Assembly: GCA_041082245.1 (NCBI GenBank)
Contig: JBDOIE010000016.1
Coordinates: 1 to 15,908, forward strand
DNA length: 15,908 nucleotides
Direction: 5' to 3'
Origin: DAOTVY01 sp041082245
GTDB lineage: Bacteria > Chloroflexota > Chloroflexia > DTKN01
The translations under genes and the position numbers were made by a program. This document shows positions 7,801-12,565 of this stretch, in pieces. Under the pieces are notes generated by a model that did no database searches, was not told where the DNA came from, and saw only the letters and a program-made list of their open reading frames with translations. The stretch's first letter is position 1; the number at the start of each line of letters is the position of its first letter.

Positions 7801-8059
7801 GGACCTGGGGCGGGCGTACCTGGCGCAGGAGAACTGGCCGCGTGCGGAGGAGGCCTTCCTGCGCGCACTGGACATCGACGACCTGCGCGAGGAAACCTAC
7901 CGCGACCTCATGGAGTGCTACATCCGCCGTGGCGAGCCGGCGCGGGCGGTGCAGGCCTATCGCCGCTGCCGCCGTCGGCTGGCCCGCGAACTGCGTATTT
8001 CCCCCTCCGAAGAGACCGAAGCGCTCTACCGCGAGATCACCCGCAGATCGCGCCCATAA
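4874..8059 (+). CDS. MalT-like STAND regulator with TPR repeats and a C-terminal SARP/BTAD module
   Basis: A 1061-residue signal-transducing ATPase and transcription factor. The N-terminal NTPase has Walker A GPGYGKTS (51-58) and Walker B LILILDEY (137-144, D141 E142), followed by sensor-like LVIASRTVPPL and a winged-helix region to about 350. Residues about 350-790 are helical tetratricopeptide repeats, probably the ligand- or partner-binding and oligomerising scaffold. From about 820 comes an OmpR/SARP-type winged helix (LRIFALGPGRAF ... ARRVRELFFYLFF ... ALWPDRDP). A BTAD domain fills about 914-1055 (CDVAEFERLL ... LYQGDFLEDL ... EETYRDLMECYIRRGEPARAV). Family members use ATP-driven assembly to activate transcription. 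ATG 4874 follows GGGAG at about 6 nt and overlaps the macro-domain gene. The iterons at 8506-8537 are a candidate target. Confidence 0.92.
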   Translation: MPDDSPRVPPRPPLIHGKVRIPPLARLVSRPRLLRFLHENIHRKLLLVCAGPGYGKTSLLVDFARSTELAVCWYTLDPSDRDPAVFLDYLIEAIRVRFPAFGERTRSALYAGGAADLRSLVGLLLNELAEEIPEYLILILDEYQAVEDEDAVNQVVDLLLQFLPEQIHLVIASRTVPPLSIIRLVTYGEVAGLGSDSLRFTREEIRDLLQRNFQLYLSDEELKVLEQDSEGWVTAIVLGMQATWQGLLGFLTGWQGPKERIYAYLTSEVMRHLPPDLRRFLEQVSVLERLDPAFCDALLERNDSARLLELLERRNLFLVPLAGGGYRFHGLFREYLLEQVRKDADEFVRLHRRAAELWRASGNEAEAVEHLLQAGAFEEAAETIVRQVQPLFDAGRLQTLLRWVQALPEEARLAHPRLLLFLGKALLKLGQGQEARDTLLRAEAALAARGDLAGWVQAVADRSTLERLEGNYAEALRLAQEVLPHAAAGGLQALVDLHRTIGICLHAQGEMAAAEQHLRRALDYSLSAASAYNQALAYQDLGVCLRAQGRMEEAEEAYQQALERWRQIGSPGPLANTLNNLAMGPFLRGELSEAKGLLEQALEAARASLSPWLQALVQASLGDLYRDLGALAVARQAYEEGLFQARLARHTPLIAYLLDAQANLARRQGAYDEARRLLREAEAAAGASRGSRAQVQVSLGLLEIAQGRPDEALPSLEEAAGLLERTGERLQLLRAWLGQSLALDRLGRKKEAQAVLARAVALAKEMGVCEPFLAEKELLLPALRRLPRESGNAFLARLLERIAFRPSPRERAAGQEAPLLRIFALGPGRAFRGDEEIGQKAWGARRVRELFFYLFFRCPVRKQEIAQALWPDRDPEQITSTFHATLYRARRATGALLVTFRDERYHWAHPDAWCDVAEFERLLAEAGPLPPSDPRKAVLLEQALSLYQGDFLEDLESEWCRLQREELAGRRLQALLDLGRAYLAQENWPRAEEAFLRALDIDDLREETYRDLMECYIRRGEPARAVQAYRRCRRRLARELRISPSEETEALYREITRRSRP

Positions 8060-8104
8060 AGACCGCGCGTCGGCCTAGCATCGCGCCCTCTTGCTGCTGG
8101 AGCA

Positions 8105-8251
8105 GGCCGGCCGCGCGGTTTCGATGCGCGGCTCCCTTCGGTCGCCGCTACTGAACCGGCGCGGCCGGCCGGAGCCGAGGACGCGCCTCGCCCCACGCGC
8201 GGCCTATGGCGGCTTCGCCGGTTCAGTAGCTCGCGGAGCGGGCGCATCGAA
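8105..8251. repeat. long imperfect inverted repeat with alternative pairings
   Basis: The left arm (8120-8161) and right arm (8216-8251) share three perfect blocks in mirrored order: TTCGATGCGC (8120-8129) with 8242-8251, GCTCC (8131-8135) with 8235-8239, and GCTACTGAACCGGCG (8147-8161) with 8216-8230. The loop is 54 nt. A second perfect 12-bp inverted repeat, GGCCGGCCGCGC (8105-8116) with 8159-8170, overlaps the inner part of the left arm, so the two foldings exclude each other. This could be a MITE-like or REP-type element, or a structured RNA with a switch. Confidence 0.7.
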
Positions 8252-8336
8252 GCCACGAAGCGGGCCTTGCAGCACACGCGCCCCTTCCCCCGGCGGGGCC
8301 GGGTGAGCGCGGAGCGTGCTCCCAGTTTGCGGACCG

Positions 8337-8370
8337 CCGGACCTCCCTCAGGGCAAAATCGGTGGTCCGG
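8337..8370. repeat. 7-bp hairpin
   Basis: CCGGACC (8337-8343) and GGTCCGG (8364-8370) can pair over a 20-nt loop. There is no T-run on the plus strand. Function unknown. Confidence 0.35.
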
Positions 8371-8505
8371 TGTGAGGAATGGATCGCAGGGAAGCCAAAA
8401 GGGGGTTCGCAGAATCCTTCGCTTAAAGGAGGCAACCGTCACCTTCATAGCTCAATATCGGCGAAACATTCCCAGCGCCTAAATTCCTCTGCTCAAGCCC
8501 CAAAC

Positions 8506-8541
8506 TTTCATAGCTACGTTCAGAGCTACGTTCAGAGGTGC
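8506..8541 (+). promoter_or_regulatory. 12-bp tandem iterons, candidate SARP-type activator site
   Basis: Three consecutive 12-bp units are seen: TTTCATAGCTAC (8506), GTTCAGAGCTAC (8518) and GTTCAGAGGTGC (8530). The 8-bp core GTTCAGAG is perfect in units two and three and 6/8 in unit one. The cores are 4 bp apart and the last ends 8 bp before TATAGT (8546-8551). Characterised SARP regulators bind direct heptamer repeats about 11 bp apart with the 3' repeat about 8 bp from the -10 box. A related copy, CTTCATAGCTCA, is at 8443-8454. Binding by the upstream BTAD regulator is inference. Confidence 0.6.
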
Positions 8542-8542
8542 C

Positions 8543-8551
8543 TGCTATAGT
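8543..8551 (+). promoter_or_regulatory. extended -10 promoter without a -35 box
   Basis: TGC then TATAGT at 8546-8551 forms an extended -10. The -35 position at 17-bp spacing (8523-8528) reads GAGCTA and is occupied by the iterons, suggesting activator-dependent transcription. Predicted start near 8558, 37 nt before the small-protein gene. Confidence 0.55.
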
Positions 8552-8594
8552 GCAATCGCAAAAGGGCACCGGGCTTGGGTAAGGAGGATGAGCC

Positions 8595-8738
8595 ATGTGG
8601 CAGCGAGTGAAGGTTAACTTCGGGAAGTACGCAGACCCGCGCTATCTGCGGTGGCTCCTGGTCCTGCTGAGCCTGATCGCGCTCGTGCTGGGCGCGGCCG
8701 CGCCCGACGGGTACGGCGGACCGGGTAACGGACCTTAA
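8595..8738 (+). CDS. 47-residue single-pass small protein
   Basis: ATG 8595 follows AAGGAGG (8581-8587) at 7 nt, a perfect ribosome binding site, and the frame ends at TAA 8736-8738. The N-terminal 19 residues (MWQRVKVNFGKYADPRYLR) are basic and polar. A hydrophobic stretch follows (WLLVLLSLIALVLGAAA, residues 20-36), then a short glycine-proline tail, PDGYGGPGNGP. This fits either a small membrane protein with the tail outside or a signal peptide releasing a short C-terminal peptide after AAA. It is the first gene after the iteron promoter and precedes a membrane protein, an NHLP-like protein and a sensor kinase. I recognise no family. Start signal and composition make it credible as a real gene. 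Confidence 0.65.
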   Translation: MWQRVKVNFGKYADPRYLRWLLVLLSLIALVLGAAAPDGYGGPGNGP

Positions 8739-8879
8739 AGCCGATATCTCTCTCCCACCAGGGGCACCCGGAAGGGTCCGGAAGGGAGTTTCTTCTTCCC
8801 CTCGAAAAGGGGAGGTAGATCGTCCTACCATCGCCAATCGGTAGAGGCGTCGGGAGATTTTGCGCCTCTGGAGATCCAG
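8739..8879 (+). promoter_or_regulatory. structured leader before the DUF5317 gene
   Basis: The 141-nt gap contains a tandem 10-bp repeat (CCGGAAGGG at 8768 and 8778) and several possible stems. One is an 8-bp stem (8795-8802 with 8808-8815, one G-U). GGTAG 8814-8818 can pair with CTACC 8825-8829, and the same CTACC can instead pair with GGTAG 8840-8844. GAGGCG 8844-8849 can pair with CGCCTC 8863-8868 just ahead of the GGAG ribosome binding site (8870-8873). The alternatives exclude each other, as in attenuators or riboswitches. No known riboswitch consensus was recognised. Confidence 0.35.
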
Positions 8880-9605
8880 ATGATCCTGCTGCTCGCTCTG
8901 GGGCTCAGTTTCGCCATCGCGCTCCTTCGGGGCGGCCGGCCGGCTCGCTTGCTGAACCTCCCGCTCCGCGTTCCCGGCTGCGCCCTTCTCGCCTTTGCCC
9001 TCCAGACGCTCGTGATCTATCTCCCTGTGCCCCGGTCCCCACTCCTCTGGTGGCTCCAGACCGCCCTGCTCGTCCTCTCCTACCTCTTGCTCCTTGCCTT
9101 CCTCTGGCCTAACCGCCGGCTGCCCGGCATGGCGCTCATCGCCGTGGGGCTGTTGTGTAACCTCACGGCTATCCTGGCCAACGGCGGCTATATGCCGATC
9201 ACCCCGGAGGCCGTGGAACGCATCGGCCATTCCGGGCATATCGTGGCGGGAGCGGGGGGCCTGCGGGTTGCGTTCAGCAAGGACATCGTGCTCCCGCGGG
9301 AGCAGACCCGTCTCTGGTTCCTCGGCGATCTCTTGATCCTCCCGCCCCCCTTTCCCCTGCCCAGCGCTTTCAGCCCCGGCGATGTGGGGGTGGCTCTGGG
9401 GGCCTTCATCCTGCTGCAGCACGCGCTGTGCAGCAGCCAGGCCGACAAGGTCCCGTCTTCCCCTGTCGCCTCAGTTCCGATGAAGGAGGAATCTACCGAT
9501 GTCTCGACGCGCGCTGGAACGGCTCGTAGGTACTGCCCTGGTCGACTCTGCCTTCCGGGAACGGCTGCTGAACGGCGGCCGCCGGGAGGCCATCGCCGCC
9601 TTTGA
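8880..9605 (+). CDS. DUF5317 family multi-pass membrane protein
   Basis: The protein has about five hydrophobic segments: residues 1-16; about 25-48 (VPGCALLAFALQTLVIYL); about 55-78 (LLWWLQTALLVLSYLLLLAFLW); about 80-102 (MALIAVGLLCNLTAILANGGYMPI); and one near 165-185. The stretches NGGYMPITPEAVE and LGDLLILP ... FSPGDVGVALGAFILLQ are typical of DUF5317, an uncharacterised membrane family common in Chloroflexota, Actinomycetota and Firmicutes. ATG 8880 follows GGAG at 6 nt. The frame runs to 9605 as 241 residues, longer than I expect for the family. The last 45 or so residues are low-grade sequence, and the final 107 bp overlap the next gene. Either the tail is a run-on or a frameshift has removed the proper stop. 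Function unknown. Confidence 0.75.
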   Translation: MILLLALGLSFAIALLRGGRPARLLNLPLRVPGCALLAFALQTLVIYLPVPRSPLLWWLQTALLVLSYLLLLAFLWPNRRLPGMALIAVGLLCNLTAILANGGYMPITPEAVERIGHSGHIVAGAGGLRVAFSKDIVLPREQTRLWFLGDLLILPPPFPLPSAFSPGDVGVALGAFILLQHALCSSQADKVPSSPVASVPMKEESTDVSTRAGTARRYCPGRLCLPGTAAERRPPGGHRRL

Positions 9606-9774
9606 CCTGACGCCCGAAGAGCAGATGCAGGTGCTGAGCATCCACGCCGACGACCTCCAGGAGTTCGCGCGGGTGCTCCACGGGTGGTTGCAGGATTGCG
9701 AGGCTGCCGTCTCGTCCCCGCGCGAGAGGCTGACAGCAGCATCGTATACCGTCTACGGATCGCTGGGCCTCTGA
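9499..9774 (+). CDS. small NHLP-like (Os1348-type) helical protein
   Basis: A 91-residue acidic helical protein starting at ATG 9499, 9 nt after AAGGAGG (9483-9489). The pattern RALERLVGTALVDSAFRERL ... EAIAAFDLTPEEQMQVLSI resembles the nitrile-hydratase-alpha-leader-like clan, including the Os1348 family often annotated in Chloroflexota. Members serve as long leaders of ribosomal peptides or as free-standing helical domains. The C-terminal 25 residues (AAVSSPRERLTAASYTVYG...) are rich in Ser, Thr and Tyr but not Cys, and no double-Gly cleavage site is evident. No maturation enzyme is adjacent. It sits between the DUF5317 gene and the hybrid kinase, with 17 bp to the latter, suggesting a role in that signalling unit. 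Confidence 0.65.
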   Translation: MSRRALERLVGTALVDSAFRERLLNGGRREAIAAFDLTPEEQMQVLSIHADDLQEFARVLHGWLQDCEAAVSSPRERLTAASYTVYGSLGL

Positions 9775-9791
9775 AAGCCAGGGGCTTCTCT

Positions 9792-12545
9792 ATGGCGGAC
9801 GCCTGGGCCATCCGGATGGCTCAGGCCGCTACCGTCTCTTTTGGGGAAACGATGACATCGCAGCGCACCTTACACGACCTGATGCCCGGAGAGCACCTCT
9901 GCTGGTATTGCGAGACGGAGGCTGCCCTCCCGGCGACCCTGAAAACGCTCATCGTGCAGGGGCTCGAGCAGGGCGAAAAGGTCCTTTACCTCTGCCGGAC
10001 CCATTCTCCTGCCCGTCTGCTCGCCCTGCTGCGGGAAGCCGGCTGCAACCCGACGCCTTACCTGGCCTCAGGACAGCTGCGCTTCCTTACCCCCCAGGAC
10101 ACCCCTGCCCTTCTGGACCCCGAAACCTGGCCAACCTTCCTGGAGCAGGAAGCGCTGCAAGGCGCTCGCGAAGGCTATGCCGCGCTGCGCCTCCTCAACG
10201 AAATGGCCTGGGACGTGCAGGTGGAGCCCGAACGGTGGGCGGCCCTCGAGCAGGCCCTGGACCGCTTCCTGCCGGGAAACCGCGTGCTTGCGGTCTGCAT
10301 CTACGGCCGGGAGGGAGCCCCGGCGCACGTCCTCCTGGATGCCCTTTCGGCCCATCCACTGGTGGTTTCGGGCGAAACCATCGTCCGGAACAGCTACTAC
10401 CTCCCGCCTACGCGCTCCGTCGAGGACCCGGCGCAGGCCCTTCTGGAACGCTGTCTCGAAGCGATCCAGGTACAGGAAGAAACCCCAGATCGCATCGAGC
10501 GCGCCTTCCGCACCCTCACGGAGTGCAACCGTATGCTCGTCGCCGCGACGGATGAGGAAAGCCTCCTGCAGGCTTTCTGCCGCACCCTGGTGCAGGTCGG
10601 CGGTTACCGCCTGGCCTGGATCGGCATCGCTAAGGAAGACCGAGCCGTCACCCCGGTCGCGCAGGCCGGCTTCGAGGAGGGATACCTGACCTCCGTGCGC
10701 ATTACCTGGGACGAAAGCGAGCACGGCAGGGGCCCCACGGGCACGGCCATCCGCACCGGACGCCCCTGCATCGCGCGCGATATCCCGACCGACCCGCAAT
10801 ACGCTCCCTGGCGCGCTGAGGCGCTTGGCCGCGGGTACGCTTCCTCGATCGCTCTCCCGATCTTCCTGAACGGCCGTGTCTACGGCGCCCTGAACATCTA
10901 TGCCGAGGAGCCGGACGCTTTCGGCGAGATCGAAGTCCGCCTGCTGAGCAACCTGGCGGAGGACCTGGCGTACGGGATCGCGGCCCTGCGCACGAGCGCC
11001 GAGCACCGGGAAGCCGGCATGGAACGTTCGCGCCTGCTCGCCCAGCTTCGGGAACAGGCCTGCCAGATGCAGCGTATCGTCGATGCGGTGCCGGAAGGGG
11101 TAGTCCTCCTGGATGCGCAGCACCGGATCGCGCTCGCGAACCCCGCCGCTCGCGCCTACCTCCGGGCGCTCGCGGGAACCGACGTCGGCCAGGTGCTCAC
11201 GCGTCTGGGGGACAGGTCCCTGGAAGAAATCCTCCGATCTCAGGACAACGGCAAAGATATCCACGAGGTGACGACGAACGGGGCTGCCCGGCGTACCTTC
11301 GAAGTCTCGGTCCAGCCGGTGGAGAACGGCTCCGGTGCGGGAGGGTGGGTGCTCGTGATCCGTGAGGTGACCCGGCAGCGCGAACAGCAGGTGCGGATCG
11401 AGCAGCAACAGCGCCTGGCCGCCATGGGGCAACTCGCCGCGGGGATCGCCCACGACCTGAACAACGTCCTTCAGGGCATCATGAGCTTCGCCGACCTCGT
11501 CCGCCAGGAACCGGGCCTTCCGGAGTCGGCCCAGGAACCGTTGCGCCTGATCATGCAACTGGCTGAGCGCGCCGCCCGGGTGAACCGCCAGATCCTGGAC
11601 TTTACCCGTCAGTCGGTCTCGGAAAAGCACCCGCTGAACCTGGTGCCGTTTGCCCGGGAAATTGTCTACCTGTTGCAACGAATGATCCCGGAGCACATCG
11701 CCATTTCTCTGGAGTACGCTTCCGGAGAGTACTGGGTGAACGCGGACGTGGCCCAGTTACAGCAGGTGCTGATCAACCTGGCCACGAACGCCCGCGACGC
11801 CATGCCGGAAGGCGGCCGGCTGACCGTGCGCCTCTCGCGCCACGATTTTCCCGACGGGGCCCAATTCCCGGCTTTTCGCTTGCCTCCGGGAAGCTGGGTG
11901 CGGCTGGAGGTCTCGGATACCGGGCAGGGCATCCCTCCGGAGATCCTTCCCCGGGTGTTCGAACCGTTCTTCACCACGAAGGAGCGCGGCCAGGGGACCG
12001 GCCTGGGGCTGGCGCAGGTCTACGGGATCGTGAAGCAGCACGACGGCTACATCGACATCACAAGCCGGGTGGGGCAGGGGACCACGGTGACGATCTATCT
12101 TCCTGCACTGTCGGATGAACTGGAAATGCTTCAGGGATCGGAGGAAGCAATCCCCCGCGGGAAGGGCGAGCTCGTGCTCCTGGTGGAAGATGATCCCGCG
12201 GTGCTGGAGGCAGGCAGGGTCGCGCTCGAGCGGCTGAATTACCGCACCCTGGCGGCAACGGACGGCCGCCAGGCGCTGGAACTGTTCCGGCAACACCGTT
12301 CCGAAATCGCGCTCGTGCTGGCCGATCTGGTGATGCCGGACATGGGTGGAATTGCCCTCTGCAACGCGCTGCGCGAGCTCGATCCTCAGGCGCGCATCCT
12401 TCTCCTGAGCGGCTACCCCCTCGATCCCCAGGTGCGCCTGCTTTCGCCCCACGGCGTCGTCGGATGGCTGCAGAAGCCGTTCGACCTGGAAGGGCTTGCC
12501 TGGGCGTTGAGCCGAGCGCTCGCCGAAGCCCGCTCGGCCGGCTAA
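9792..12545 (+). CDS. MEDS-GAF-PAS hybrid sensor histidine kinase with C-terminal receiver
   Basis: A soluble sensor kinase of 917 residues with no membrane segment. Domains in order: MEDS (about 27-185; LHDLMPGEHLCWYC ... GEKVLYLCRTHSP), the sensory domain named after methanogen/methylotroph DcmR; GAF (about 245-395); PAS (about 426-530; AVPEGVVLLDAQHRIALANPAA); HisKA with phospho-acceptor H554 in AAGIAHDLNNVLQG; HATPase with N box INLATNARDAM (N666), G1 DTGQGIPPE and G2 GTGLGLAQVYGIV; receiver (about 793-912) with phospho-acceptor D845 in VLADLVMPD and conserved K in WLQKPF. All catalytic residues are present. ATG 9792 follows AGGGG at 7 nt; ATG 9852 after GGGGAAACG is a possible shorter start. 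No separate response regulator follows. The ligand is unknown. Confidence 0.92.
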   Translation: MADAWAIRMAQAATVSFGETMTSQRTLHDLMPGEHLCWYCETEAALPATLKTLIVQGLEQGEKVLYLCRTHSPARLLALLREAGCNPTPYLASGQLRFLTPQDTPALLDPETWPTFLEQEALQGAREGYAALRLLNEMAWDVQVEPERWAALEQALDRFLPGNRVLAVCIYGREGAPAHVLLDALSAHPLVVSGETIVRNSYYLPPTRSVEDPAQALLERCLEAIQVQEETPDRIERAFRTLTECNRMLVAATDEESLLQAFCRTLVQVGGYRLAWIGIAKEDRAVTPVAQAGFEEGYLTSVRITWDESEHGRGPTGTAIRTGRPCIARDIPTDPQYAPWRAEALGRGYASSIALPIFLNGRVYGALNIYAEEPDAFGEIEVRLLSNLAEDLAYGIAALRTSAEHREAGMERSRLLAQLREQACQMQRIVDAVPEGVVLLDAQHRIALANPAARAYLRALAGTDVGQVLTRLGDRSLEEILRSQDNGKDIHEVTTNGAARRTFEVSVQPVENGSGAGGWVLVIREVTRQREQQVRIEQQQRLAAMGQLAAGIAHDLNNVLQGIMSFADLVRQEPGLPESAQEPLRLIMQLAERAARVNRQILDFTRQSVSEKHPLNLVPFAREIVYLLQRMIPEHIAISLEYASGEYWVNADVAQLQQVLINLATNARDAMPEGGRLTVRLSRHDFPDGAQFPAFRLPPGSWVRLEVSDTGQGIPPEILPRVFEPFFTTKERGQGTGLGLAQVYGIVKQHDGYIDITSRVGQGTTVTIYLPALSDELEMLQGSEEAIPRGKGELVLLVEDDPAVLEAGRVALERLNYRTLAATDGRQALELFRQHRSEIALVLADLVMPDMGGIALCNALRELDPQARILLLSGYPLDPQVRLLSPHGVVGWLQKPFDLEGLAWALSRALAEARSAG

Positions 12546-12565
12546 TGTCCTCTTCGTGCGATCTC

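Larger units (their letters stand above)
8060..8505. other. long intergenic region with hairpins, no convincing gene
   Basis: About 450 bp after the regulator stop hold no frame with good coding character. Short open frames exist at 8091-8306 and 8362-8550 (plus) and through 8026-8448 (minus), but they lack ribosome binding sites and family resemblance. The stretch holds a long imperfect inverted repeat (8105-8251), a 7-bp hairpin (CCGGACC 8337-8343 with GGTCCGG 8364-8370), and a 5-bp hairpin (8415-8419 with 8426-8430) just before AAAGGAGG at 8425-8432, which has no start codon behind it. A transcribed non-coding RNA or a degenerate mobile element is possible; neither is shown. Confidence 0.5.

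Noticed and set aside
8026..8448. Minus-strand frame in the intergenic region, and plus-strand frames at 8091 and 8362
   Set aside because: The similar peptides on the two strands (SMRGSLRSPLLNRR and SMRPLRELLNRR) result from the inverted repeat. None has a ribosome binding site or family match.
8401..8460. AAAGGAGG ribosome-binding-like site at 8425-8432
   Set aside because: No ATG, GTG or TTG follows at a usable distance, so no gene was called.
8766..8790. Match to the SRP RNA tetraloop region (GGTCCGGAAGG)
   Set aside because: The remaining conserved SRP RNA bases (AGCAGCC and the flanking helix) are missing. The match falls in a tandem 10-bp repeat.
12546..12565. Terminator between the convergent kinase and CapA genes
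   Set aside because: Only 20 bp separate the genes and no hairpin with a T-run is visible.
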